Assembly (NCBI GenBank): GCA_012512855.1
Contig: JAAZDK010000057.1
Span: forward strand, 1 to 40,339
Reading direction: 5' to 3'
Length of the DNA stretch: 40,339 nt
Source of the DNA: Clostridiales bacterium
GTDB taxonomy: Bacteria; Bacillota; Clostridia; Lachnospirales; Lachnospiraceae
Shown one piece after another: positions 8,289 to 15,756 of the stretch. Position numbers and translations under genes: made by a program. The notes under the pieces were generated by a model. The model made no database searches and had not been told where the DNA came from. It saw only the letters and a list, made by a program, of their open reading frames with translations. How positions within the stretch are numbered: position 1 is the stretch's first letter; each line of letters starts with the position of its first letter.

Positions 8289-9626
8289 ATGAAAAGAAGC
8301 TTAAATGCTCTGACTGCTTTACGTGGGCTGATATTGCTTTTTCTGCTTGCCTGTATGCTGATTTTTAGCAGGAAGGAGGCAGATGCAAAGGAAAAAAGCG
8401 AGCTGCCATATCTGATAAAGGTAAACAGGGCCTGTAATACCGTAACCATCTATGAAAAGGATGAGAAGGGCAAATATACCGTGCCTGTAAAGGCTATGGT
8501 TTGTTCGGTGGGAACAGGAACAAGGACATTGACCGGCAGCTTTTCTACAAAGGAAAAATACCGCTGGAAGCTGCTGAACGGCAATGTATGGGGACAATAT
8601 GCCACAAGGATAGTGGGCGGAATTCTTTTCCATTCCGTATACTATTATGGTAATTGCGATCCTTCCACCCTGGCTACAAAGGAATATAACAAGCTGGGAA
8701 CGGCGGCTTCCCAGGGCTGTATCAGGCTGACGGTAGCGGATGCCAAATGGATATATGATAACTGCCCGATAGGAACCCAGGTCATTATTTATGATGATAA
8801 GAACAATCCGGGACCTCTTGGAAAGCCTGAACCGATAACCCTGCCCTTAAATGTCAGATGGGATCCGACAGATCCCAACGAGAAGAATCCATATAAAAAT
8901 AAAATGCCTAAAATAACCGGAGCCAAAAATATTACGGTAAATTACGGTGAAAAAGTTGATCTTAAATCAGGCGTTAAGGCAGTGTCATCCCTCGGTGCCG
9001 ACATTACTGCAAAGCTGCAGATTGAAGGTGATATTGACTACAAAACACCGGGGAAATACAAGATTACATACACAGTAACGGACAATCTGAACCGGGAGGC
9101 TAAAAAAACAATTACAGTTACAATAAAGGGTAAGCCTAAGGATGCTGCTTCTGAGTCAATAGCTGCATCAGTAATACCTGTGATCAGGGGAGTCACTGAC
9201 AGGGTAGTAAATAAGGATATCGACAGGGAGCTGGTTTTGGCCGGCATAGAGGCATCATATAACGGCAAAGCGGTAGACAGTAAGAATATTGAAGTGCAAA
9301 TTAATGAGAGCGGCGAAAATGAATACCGGATTATTTACAGGCTTAGCTGTGACGGCAAGACGGTAACTGAGCAGGCCAGGTTTTATCTTGATAAGCAGGC
9401 TCCACAGATAAACGGGGTCAGCGACCTATATCTTGAGAAAGGCGAGATACCGAGTGAGGGGGTTTTACTGGAGAGTATCAGCGTAAGCGACAATTTTTCC
9501 GATAAAGAAAAAATAAGGCTTAGGGTTACTTTAGTGGAGAATGAAGACGGCAAAATGCTGGCGGTTTATGAAGCTATGGATGAGGCAGGAAATATAGCAG
9601 TAAAAGAAGCGAGCATTTTATATTGA
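8289..9626 (+). CDS. Secreted L,D-transpeptidase (YkuD) with C-terminal Ig-like domains
   Basis: A 445-residue exported protein. I start it at ATG 8289 because GAGGAG lies 7 bases upstream; a TTG at 8262 in the same frame has no site of its own. A hydrophobic signal or anchor segment covers about residues 12-26. The YkuD domain follows (about 42-173), with His115 in ILFHSVYYYG and the catalytic Cys144 in SQGCIRL. The usual motif is SHGC; the His to Gln change is a tolerated variant in some families. These enzymes make 3-3 peptidoglycan cross-links or attach proteins to the wall. From about 205 on there are two or three beta-rich modules of the DUF5011/Ig-like type (for example TPGKYKITYTVTDN and QAPQINGVSDLYLEKGE), probably for wall spacing or binding. 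It lies directly after the glycosylation cluster. Confidence 0.9.
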   Translation: MKRSLNALTALRGLILLFLLACMLIFSRKEADAKEKSELPYLIKVNRACNTVTIYEKDEKGKYTVPVKAMVCSVGTGTRTLTGSFSTKEKYRWKLLNGNVWGQYATRIVGGILFHSVYYYGNCDPSTLATKEYNKLGTAASQGCIRLTVADAKWIYDNCPIGTQVIIYDDKNNPGPLGKPEPITLPLNVRWDPTDPNEKNPYKNKMPKITGAKNITVNYGEKVDLKSGVKAVSSLGADITAKLQIEGDIDYKTPGKYKITYTVTDNLNREAKKTITVTIKGKPKDAASESIAASVIPVIRGVTDRVVNKDIDRELVLAGIEASYNGKAVDSKNIEVQINESGENEYRIIYRLSCDGKTVTEQARFYLDKQAPQINGVSDLYLEKGEIPSEGVLLESISVSDNFSDKEKIRLRVTLVENEDGKMLAVYEAMDEAGNIAVKEASILY

Positions 9627-9676
9627 TAAAACATATCATATGATATGATTAAGAAATTAAAGGGGAGATCTTACAT

Positions 9677-10207
9677 ATGATATCAATTAAGGTGAAAAGC
9701 AGAAGTGTAGATTTAACGGATTTGGCATCCTGGTTTTTCATATACAGCTTTTTTGGCTGGATATATGAAACCATCTACTGCTCTCTGACAGAGGGACATT
9801 ATGTAAACCGTGGCTTCCTGTACGGACCCATAATTCCTATATATGGCTCATGTATAGTGTTTGCAATTGTATTGCTATATGAAAAGAAAATTAACAAGAT
9901 AGCCTTATTTGGAATATGTGCCTTTATTGCCTCCGCCTTTGAATATGTGACCTCCTGGTGGATGGAACTCATATTTAACAGAAGATGGTGGGATTATTCC
10001 AATGAGCTATTTAATATAAACGGCAGGGTATGTCTTGGAGCGGCTTTGGTTTTCGGCCTGTTCGGTGTTCTGATTTTATGCTACTTCCATCCTTTTTTAG
10101 AGAAGTTCCTTAATGAATGTGTACCGCCAAGGTTAACAAAAGCATTACTTAAAATTTTTATGCCCTTGTTCACAATTGATCTTTTGGCTTCAATAATAAG
10201 TGCATAA
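9677..10207 (+). CDS. Putative ABC-transporter type IV / CmpB-family membrane protein (PF06541-like)
   Basis: A 176-residue membrane protein with about five hydrophobic segments. The N-terminal FFIYSFFGWIYETIYCSL and the following GHYVNRGFLYGPIIPIYG are the signature of the small family named putative ABC-transporter type IV (CmpB), common in Clostridia and Firmicutes gut isolates. The SWWMELIFNRRWWDYS segment is also typical. No nucleotide-binding domain is encoded nearby, so the transporter name is not supported by this sequence and the function is unknown. A GGGGAG site precedes ATG 9677. The gap to the transpeptidase gene is only 50 bases, so the two may be co-transcribed. A weak AT-rich hairpin (AAATGC at 10221-10226 with GCATTT at 10235-10240) follows the stop. 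Confidence 0.82.
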   Translation: MISIKVKSRSVDLTDLASWFFIYSFFGWIYETIYCSLTEGHYVNRGFLYGPIIPIYGSCIVFAIVLLYEKKINKIALFGICAFIASAFEYVTSWWMELIFNRRWWDYSNELFNINGRVCLGAALVFGLFGVLILCYFHPFLEKFLNECVPPRLTKALLKIFMPLFTIDLLASIISA

Positions 10208-10241
10208 ATGCAATCAACATAAATGCATAAATAAGCATTTT

Positions 10242-10283
10242 AGTGTTTTCAAAGCATAAATTTTATGCTATAATGAAAACACT
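10242..10283 (+). promoter_or_regulatory. Promoter embedded in a long inverted repeat upstream of citrate synthase
   Basis: The outer arms AGTGTTTTCA (10242-10251) and TGAAAACACT (10274-10283) are perfect reverse complements. Inside them, AGCATAAA (10253-10260) and TTTATGCT (10262-10269) form a second perfect dyad around one central T. A sigma-A-like -10 TATAAT lies at 10269-10274, inside the right half, with a TTTTCA -35-like hexamer at 10246-10251 and 17 bases between. A protein bound to the dyad would block this promoter, so an operator is likely. No run of T follows, so a terminator is unlikely. Confidence 0.65.
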
Positions 10284-10327
10284 ATATTTATTTTCTCTAT
10301 TATCCATAATGATTCCTTGATGCCCAA

Positions 10328-10462
10328 CGGGAAGTATGTGTCATACAGGCCCGCTGAGCATATCTGCGCCTTTTACGGAACAGAACATGCTCTATTTACA
10401 TCTGATAAGAATATTCAGCTGTAGTTGTAAAATTCAATTGCAAATGGCCGCAAACAGGCGGC
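10328..10462 (+). promoter_or_regulatory. Structured 5' leader of citrate synthase mRNA
   Basis: If transcription starts near 10281 the leader is about 195 bases. It contains a hairpin with stems CGGG (10328-10331) with CCCG (10350-10353) and GTATG (10334-10338) with CATAC (10342-10346). A second GC-rich hairpin, GCCGC (10447-10451) with GCGGC (10458-10462), ends 5 bases before the GGAGGA ribosome binding site at 10468. The second hairpin could affect access to that site. It matches no riboswitch class I can name. Confidence 0.4.
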
Positions 10463-10476
10463 AGAATGGAGGAAGT

Positions 10477-11835
10477 ATGAATAAATATACTGAGATTACA
10501 CCTGAAATCAAGGACCTTGCCGACCTTTGCAAAAGAAACTCGATGATTGATCCGGAATTATATAGAAAATATGATGTTAAACGTGGCTTGCGCGACATCA
10601 GCGGCAGGGGTGTCCTGACAGGGCTTACTGAAATTTGTGAAATCCTTTCCTATACTATTGTTAATGATGATTATGTGCCATGTGAAGGTAAGCTTTATTA
10701 TCGTGGCTATGATGTAGAGGAGCTTATTAAAGGCTTCACCAGTGAAAACCGCTTTGGTTTTGAAGAGGTAACATATCTGTTGCTCTTTGGTGAGCTTCCT
10801 ACAAAGGAACAACTGGAGGATTTTGAAAGGCTTTTGGAACGCTACAGAGAGCTGCCACCCAGCTTTGTGCGTGATATTATCATGAAAGCACCCAGCAAGG
10901 ACATGATGAATACCCTGGCCAGGAGTGTGCTTACCCTTTATTCATATGATGACCAGGCGGATGATATATCAATTGAAAATGTGCTTCGTCAAAGCATTCA
11001 GTTAATTTCGGTATTTCCTTTGCTTTCAGTTTATGGTTATCAGGCCTACAGCCATTACTACAATAACAAGAGTCTGGTAATCCATCCGCCAAAGGAAGGC
11101 CTGTCGACTGCCGAAAATATTCTTTATATGCTCAGACCTAATATGAAATATTCAGAGCTTGAGGCAAAAATACTGGACGTAGCCCTTGTGCTGCATGCCG
11201 AGCATGGAGGCGGTAATAATTCCACCTTCACAACCCATGTTGTTACCTCGTCCGGTACTGATACATATTCGTCTGTTGCCGCTTCGCTTGGTTCTTTGAA
11301 GGGACCCAGACATGGCGGGGCGAATATAAAGGTAATGCAGATGTTTGATGATATGAAGGAAAATATTAAGGACTGGACCGATGAGGATGAGGTCCGTGCC
11401 TACCTTTTGGATATCCTAAATAAAAAGGCCTTCGACAAATCAGGTCTTATATATGGTATGGGTCATGCGGTATATTCTATTTCCGATCCGAGGGCAAATG
11501 TTTTGAAGTCATATGTGAAGCAGCTTTCTGAAGAAAAGGGCATTATGAAGGAGTATGGCTTATATGAACTGGTAGAAAGACTTGCTCCGGAGGTAATAGC
11601 CAGGGAACGCAGAATGTATAAGGGTGTAAGTGCAAATGTAGATTTCTATAGCGGCTTTGTTTATCATATGCTTGGCTTGCCTAAGGAATTGTATACACCT
11701 ATATTTGCTATTGCAAGAATTTCAGGATGGAGCGCCCACAGGCTTGAGGAGTTGGTGAATGCAGGCAAGATTATACGTCCGGCATATAAATGCGTTGCCA
11801 AGCTTAATCCCTATAAGCCTATGAGTGAAAGATAA
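10477..11835 (+). CDS. Citrate synthase
   Basis: This 452-residue enzyme condenses acetyl-CoA with oxaloacetate to citrate and feeds the oxidative branch toward 2-oxoglutarate and glutamate, the precursor of the arginine genes later in the window. I start it at ATG 10477, where GGAGGA lies 3 to 4 bases before the codon triplet region; the frame is open further upstream but the extra residues are not citrate-synthase-like. The three catalytic positions are visible: His243 in LHAEHGGGNN, His330 in GMGHAVYSISDPRA and Asp389 in NVDFYSGFVYHMLG. GSLKGPRHGGAN is the CoA/substrate loop. The N-terminal extension of about 60 residues before the core (GVLTGLTEI) matches the form found in Clostridia and related anaerobes. 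It has its own promoter and appears monocistronic. Confidence 0.96.
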   Translation: MNKYTEITPEIKDLADLCKRNSMIDPELYRKYDVKRGLRDISGRGVLTGLTEICEILSYTIVNDDYVPCEGKLYYRGYDVEELIKGFTSENRFGFEEVTYLLLFGELPTKEQLEDFERLLERYRELPPSFVRDIIMKAPSKDMMNTLARSVLTLYSYDDQADDISIENVLRQSIQLISVFPLLSVYGYQAYSHYYNNKSLVIHPPKEGLSTAENILYMLRPNMKYSELEAKILDVALVLHAEHGGGNNSTFTTHVVTSSGTDTYSSVAASLGSLKGPRHGGANIKVMQMFDDMKENIKDWTDEDEVRAYLLDILNKKAFDKSGLIYGMGHAVYSISDPRANVLKSYVKQLSEEKGIMKEYGLYELVERLAPEVIARERRMYKGVSANVDFYSGFVYHMLGLPKELYTPIFAIARISGWSAHRLEELVNAGKIIRPAYKCVAKLNPYKPMSER

Positions 11836-11970
11836 AAAAATTATAATAACTAAATTTAATAATTTTTGCTATGCTCAAATTTTACATTCTCCTCCATAAA
11901 TTTCATGATAAAAAGATTGTTTTTTAGGATAATATATTTCATTTTGCGCATAATAAGAATGTAACATCTT

Positions 11971-12033
11971 AATGAAATATGAATATTTCATTTGAAATAT
12001 GAATGTTTCTAATGAAATATGTAGTATTTCATT
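11971..12033 (+). repeat. Three tandem 20-bp palindromic repeats upstream of the SASP gene
   Basis: Three consecutive units of about 20 bases begin at 11971, 11991 and 12011. The first is a perfect dyad, AATGAAATAT with ATATTTCATT around GA (11971-11992). The third is AATGAAATA (12011-12019) with TATTTCATT (12025-12033). The middle one (11991-12010) is an imperfect copy. A further 7-base dyad, TTTTGAA (12055-12061) with TTCAAAA (12067-12073), sits just before the ribosome binding site. The units could be operator sites or hairpins in the leader RNA. Confidence 0.75.
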
Positions 12034-12093
12034 AAGCAGTAAACAACGCAACTATTTTGAAGCTAATTCAAAATATGAAATGGAGGAGTTTAT

Positions 12094-12294
12094 ATGCCTA
12101 GCAGAAACAGAGCAGTTATACCTGAAGCACAGGAAGCACTGAACCGTTTCAAGTTTGAGGTTGCCAATGAAATTGGTGTTCCCTTAAAACAAGGATACAA
12201 CGGGGACTTGACCTCAAAGCAGAATGGCTCCGTTGGTGGCTATATGGTTAAGAAAATGATACAGGATTATGAACAGAGAATGGCTGGTAAATAA
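12094..12294 (+). CDS. Alpha/beta-type small acid-soluble spore protein
   Basis: A 66-residue DNA-binding protein made in the forespore. It coats spore DNA, protects it from UV and chemical damage, and serves as an amino-acid store after germination. The family motifs are clear: EALNRFKFEVANEIGV (about 14-29), which contains the site cut by germination protease GPR, and GYNGDLTSKQNGSVGGYMVKKMI (positions about 34-56; the conserved Gly-Asp-Leu-Thr-Ser-Lys and Gly-Gly-Xaa-Met-Val residues are present). A strong GGAGG site precedes ATG 12094. Expression should be under sigma G, but I could not find a sigma-G promoter with correct spacing. A strong terminator follows, so it is probably monocistronic. 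Confidence 0.96.
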   Translation: MPSRNRAVIPEAQEALNRFKFEVANEIGVPLKQGYNGDLTSKQNGSVGGYMVKKMIQDYEQRMAGK

Positions 12295-12320
12295 CAGCCG
12301 GATCTGACAAACCTTCAGAT

Positions 12321-12350
12321 AACGGTTGCCTAAAATGGCAACCGTTTTAT
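12321..12350 (+). terminator. Rho-independent terminator after the SASP gene
   Basis: AACGGTTGCC (12321-12330) pairs perfectly with GGCAACCGTT (12337-12346) around a 6-base loop, followed by TTAT. It lies 27 bases after the SASP stop codon. Confidence 0.9.
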
Positions 12351-12644
12351 ATTAGCGGTCTAAGGCAATCCGGTTTCGCCGGCAGCCTGGAAATTATAAT
12401 GGAAAAACCTCTAAAAATCCTGTAGCTACAAGAAAATTATTGAAATCTGCCAATGAATCGGATAAACTAATAATAAATAAAAAGCATATATGTTACTAAA
12501 TATAAATATTGTAAATATATTTATAAAGCTTCGCTAAGCAGCTTCCAAAAGCAGATTAACAGCTGCCGGATAGGGCAGATGTTATACACAGCAAACCTGC
12601 AGTTAACTTCTGAAAATGGATGGATTTTCCATACAATAAATAAG

Positions 12645-12672
12645 TTGACAAATGTTTTTATTATTATAAAAT
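12645..12672 (+). promoter_or_regulatory. Sigma-A-type promoter for rsmD-coaD
   Basis: A perfect -35 TTGACA at 12645-12650 and a -10 TAAAAT at 12667-12672 are separated by 16 bases. The start codon of rsmD is 43 bases further on, with a TTGGAGAA site between. Confidence 0.65.
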
Positions 12673-12714
12673 ATAATTTAGTATTATCAAATTGCTGTTT
12701 TTTGGAGAAAAAGT

Positions 12715-13269
12715 ATGAGAGTAATAGCAGGTAAAGCAAGAAGGCTGCTACTTAAGACACCTCCGGGATATGAAACAAGGCCGACCACCGATCGTATTAA
12801 GGAAACCTTGTTTAATATATTAAATCCACAATTGGCAGGCGCGGATTTCCTCGATCTCTTTTCAGGCAGTGGTGCTATAGGGATTGAGGCACTGTCAAGA
12901 GGTGCCAGATATGCAGCCTTGGTTGATAACAGCAGGATTGCACTTGAATGTATCAAAGCTAACCTGAAATCTACCGGATTGGATAAGGATGCTGAAGTGT
13001 TTCCGATGGATGCACTTGAGGCCATACGAATGCTGGAAATTAAAGGTAAGGTTTTTGATATTATCTTTATGGACCCACCATATGACCACAATTTGGAGAG
13101 GGATGTGCTGCTTGCCCTGAATAATTCCAATATTGTTTATTGTGACACTATTATAATAGTTGAAGCATCCCTTAAGACTGAATTTGACTATCTTGATGAT
13201 ACCCGATTCAGAATTTACAGAAAAAAGGAATACAAAACAAGCCAGCATGTATTTATTGAGTGCAAATAG
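12715..13269 (+). CDS. rsmD: 16S rRNA (guanine(966)-N(2))-methyltransferase
   Basis: A 184-residue class I SAM-dependent methyltransferase that methylates G966 of 16S rRNA during 30S assembly. It starts with the typical MRVIAGKARR and RPTTDRIKETLFNIL segments. The SAM-binding motif I is DLFSGSGAIGIEALSRGA (about 43-60), and the catalytic motif IV is DPPY in FMDPPYDHN (near 121-124). Length is normal for RsmD. It precedes coaD, the same order as in Bacillus subtilis (ylbH-ylbI) and many Clostridia. The 98-base gap to coaD shows no terminator, so the two are probably co-transcribed from the promoter at 12645. Confidence 0.96.
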   Translation: MRVIAGKARRLLLKTPPGYETRPTTDRIKETLFNILNPQLAGADFLDLFSGSGAIGIEALSRGARYAALVDNSRIALECIKANLKSTGLDKDAEVFPMDALEAIRMLEIKGKVFDIIFMDPPYDHNLERDVLLALNNSNIVYCDTIIIVEASLKTEFDYLDDTRFRIYRKKEYKTSQHVFIECK

Positions 13270-13367
13270 GACAAGCTTATTCTATAGGCTTAAGCCTGTA
13301 GAATAATCAATTACATACGAGAAAAAGCTTTTTGTGCTGCCGCATGATGGCACGATGGAGGAATGAC

Positions 13368-13865
13368 ATGAAAATAGGAATATATCCCGGCAGCTTTGAC
13401 CCTATAACATTGGGGCATCTTGATGTAATTATCAGAGCTTCCGGTATAGTGGACAAGCTTATAATCGGAGTTTTAAAAAATAGCGCAAAAAGGCCTTTGT
13501 TTACATCAGAGGAAAGGGTTGCTCTTATAGAAAAGGTAATAAGGCAGAATAGTAATGTCAGTAATATAGAGGTTGAAGCGTTTGATGGATTGCTGGTCAA
13601 TTTCGCCCGCAAGAAGAATGCAAAGCTGATTGTCAGAGGCTTGCGGGCTATAACTGATTTTGAATATGAGCTTCAGATAGCTCAGACAAATCATAAACTA
13701 AATCCCCAGGTTGATACTATTTTTTTTACAACAAGTGTTGAATTTTCATATTTAAGCTCCAGTGTTGTCAAAGAAATCGCATCCCATGGAGGAGACATCA
13801 GGCAGTTTGTTCCTGAAGCTATAGTGCAGGACATTTATGATAAATTTAAATCAAGGAGTGTATGA
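13368..13865 (+). CDS. coaD: Pantetheine-phosphate adenylyltransferase
   Basis: A 165-residue enzyme of the nucleotidyltransferase superfamily that converts 4'-phosphopantetheine and ATP into dephospho-CoA, the penultimate step of coenzyme A synthesis. It begins MKIGIYPGSFDPITLGH, which contains the ATP-binding T/H-x-G-H motif (TLGH, residues 15-18). The VRGLRAITDFEYELQIA segment and SYLSSSVVKE, the variant of the ISSTxVR motif, are also present. I choose ATG 13368 because GGAGGA lies 5 bases upstream and homologues begin here; an upstream in-frame ATG at 13332 would add a non-homologous tail. Its TGA stop at 13863-13865 is followed after one base by the next start codon. Confidence 0.97.
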   Translation: MKIGIYPGSFDPITLGHLDVIIRASGIVDKLIIGVLKNSAKRPLFTSEERVALIEKVIRQNSNVSNIEVEAFDGLLVNFARKKNAKLIVRGLRAITDFEYELQIAQTNHKLNPQVDTIFFTTSVEFSYLSSSVVKEIASHGGDIRQFVPEAIVQDIYDKFKSRSV

Positions 13866-13866
13866 T

Positions 13867-14520
13867 ATGGGTGCAAGCAGGATAGAGCAAATAATTGAGG
13901 ATATTTATGAGTTCGTTGAAAGCTGCAGGATGCAGCCTTTATCAAGCACTAAGGTGATTGTTCCCAAGGATCAGCTCTACGATTTACTGGACGAGCTCAG
14001 ACTTAGGACGCCTGATGAGATAAAGAGATATCAGAAAATTATTGCCAATCGAGATGCGATTATTGCCGATGCGGAAGAAAAGGCAGAAATGATTATTCGC
14101 CAAAGCAAGGAAAAGGCCAAGGAACTGGTTAATGAGCATGAAATCACGCAACAGGCCTATTATCAGGCAAATGAAATGATAATGCAGGCATCTGAGGAAG
14201 CCAACAGGCTTCGTAAGGAGGCTGCAGAGGAGGCAGAGCAAATCAGAACCAGCGCTCTATTATATTCCAATGAGATCCTGAGCCAGGTTGAGAGGATCTT
14301 AGCCAAGGCATATGATGACGCTGTTTCTAAGTATGACAGCTTTATCGGTGTGCTGAAGACCAACCTGGAAATCATCAACAGCAACAAACGGGAGCTGAAC
14401 GAGCAGCTGTATGCTCAAAGCAACGAATACAGCCAGGCTGACAACGAAAATGAAGGCAACGATTATAATGAAGATGACTATGATTTTAATGCTGATACTT
14501 TTTTGAAGGATATCGACTAG
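13867..14520 (+). CDS. Coiled-coil protein of unknown function (ATP synthase B / DivIVA-like), coaD-linked
   Basis: A 217-residue, highly charged protein, start at ATG 13867 behind AAGGAG. Residues about 50-140 form a long helical coiled coil rich in Ala, Glu, Lys and Gln (for example DAEEKAEMIIRQSKEKAKEL). The C-terminus is very acidic (NENEGNDYNEDDYDFNAD). There is no membrane segment and no Walker motif. Similar proteins in Clostridia are named ATPase or vacuolar-ATPase subunit only because the coil resembles F0 subunit b; DivIVA-like scaffold proteins have the same character. The gap from coaD is one base, so it is co-translated with it. A role in cell division or envelope scaffolding is possible but not shown. 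Confidence 0.8.
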   Translation: MGASRIEQIIEDIYEFVESCRMQPLSSTKVIVPKDQLYDLLDELRLRTPDEIKRYQKIIANRDAIIADAEEKAEMIIRQSKEKAKELVNEHEITQQAYYQANEMIMQASEEANRLRKEAAEEAEQIRTSALLYSNEILSQVERILAKAYDDAVSKYDSFIGVLKTNLEIINSNKRELNEQLYAQSNEYSQADNENEGNDYNEDDYDFNADTFLKDID

Positions 14521-15504
14521 CTAGTAGTTGCCGGCAAATACATAGAGAAGGCTGATGATGCCTGCGAGAAGGGCATGCATAAGCTTTACCGCAAGATATG
14601 AGGATATGGATAGTCTTGAGTCTTGCAGCACGCTTTTAGTCTGGGCAATACCTGATAAACCTCCAAAGGAGCTTAGTGCTGCTGTCAGGACTATTTTAAT
14701 TTTATAATCAATATCTAGCGAGCATAGCTGGCTTATTCCGGTGGTTATTTCCAACAGCCCCATCCCTATGGCCTTGATTATACCTGATGAACCACCTAAT
14801 ACCTTCAGCATCTGGGCAAGTATGTTAAAGAGAATGACATAGCCCCCAATTCTGGTTATCGTTTCAAAGCCGTTCATAATGCAGCTATCCAGAAGCTCAA
14901 ATGAAAATCTGCTGCTTTTTTTAGGGACGATAATTTCGGAATCGGACTTGCCGCTTTCTTTATCCCCGGTTTTATTTTTTTGATACAGGCCTGATAAAAA
15001 GCGCCAAATCAGGGCGGAAAGAATGGCCGAACCATAAATTATCGCCAGCAGGGCATATTTAATAGAGGGAAGCTTTAGCTGGCTTATGCTTATGTAGCCT
15101 ATAACAAACATCGGGCTGGCATTGTTGCACATGCCGATAAGGAACTGGGCCTGTCGTCTGTTAAGTCTGTTTTCCCTGACCAAATCAGCCGTGGCCTTCG
15201 CCCCCATGGGTATACCGGATAAAAAACCGAAGAGTATGGGATAACAGCCCTCGCTGCTAATGCCAAAAAGCCTGCCCAGTACAGGATAAAACACCTTGCT
15301 TATTTTCCTGGCAATATCAAGCTTAACCATGAGATTGGATAATATAATAAAAGGAAGCAGGCTGGGCAGAAGATTATGAAACCACAGAAGAAGGCCAAAG
15401 CTTGCACCTTCATAAGCAGCGGCCGGCTGAAGCAGAATGGCAAGAGCAAAAAGCAGGATGGCAGCCTTTATTATTTTGCTTTTATAGATGCTGAGCGTAT
15501 TCAT
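14521..15504 (-). CDS. ylbJ: Sporulation integral membrane protein YlbJ
   Basis: A 327-residue polytopic protein of the nucleoside-recognition/GATE-domain family. B. subtilis YlbJ is made in the mother cell under sigma E and is needed for spore cortex formation. Typical segments are LLLWFHNLLPSLLPFIILSN, LFGISSEGCYPILFGFLSGIPMGAKATADLV (Gly-Ile-Pro-Met-Gly is the family hallmark) and IGMCNNASPMFVIGY near residue 125. About eight membrane helices are visible. The gene is antisense to coaD and its neighbour. Its stop codon (complement of CTA, 14521-14523) directly abuts the TAG stop of the convergent gene. In B. subtilis ylbJ follows coaD in the same direction, so orientation is reversed here. 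Confidence 0.93.
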   Translation of the reverse strand: MNTLSIYKSKIIKAAILLFALAILLQPAAAYEGASFGLLLWFHNLLPSLLPFIILSNLMVKLDIARKISKVFYPVLGRLFGISSEGCYPILFGFLSGIPMGAKATADLVRENRLNRRQAQFLIGMCNNASPMFVIGYISISQLKLPSIKYALLAIIYGSAILSALIWRFLSGLYQKNKTGDKESGKSDSEIIVPKKSSRFSFELLDSCIMNGFETITRIGGYVILFNILAQMLKVLGGSSGIIKAIGMGLLEITTGISQLCSLDIDYKIKIVLTAALSSFGGLSGIAQTKSVLQDSRLSISSYLAVKLMHALLAGIISLLYVFAGNY

Positions 15505-15756
15505 GGGATACTCCTGATATGATAAGGCTTATTTATATAATTTATTGGGACATTTCCGCTTTTATTCATTATACGGCTATATCAGGCTATAATAATCTTA
15601 TATTTTAGACTGCAGTTATATCATAATCATATTTTCAAAGATAAAATAATAAGGCTGTAATATGCCGGCAAAATGGATTGCATGAAGAGCTCAGGATTTA
15701 TAGCTGGGCCTTCCGATATACTGATGAGCCGGTTTACAGCAAAATGGAGGTATAAT

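Larger units (their letters stand above)
12295..12714. other. Intergenic region between SASP and rsmD (420 bp)
   Basis: It holds the SASP terminator and, near its right end, the rsmD promoter. Between them is AT-rich sequence with a few short dyads (for example GAAAAT and ATTTTC flanking GGATGG near 12612-12629). I see no plausible gene. Confidence 0.6.

Noticed and set aside
10336-10476. N-terminal extension of citrate synthase from ATG 10336
   Set aside because: The 47 extra residues do not resemble the family, and GGAGGA sits before ATG 10477. The stretch is better read as a leader.
11948-11971. Sigma-G promoter for the SASP gene (GCATA and CATCTTA)
   Set aside because: The two boxes are only 12 bases apart, too short for sigma G (about 17-18).
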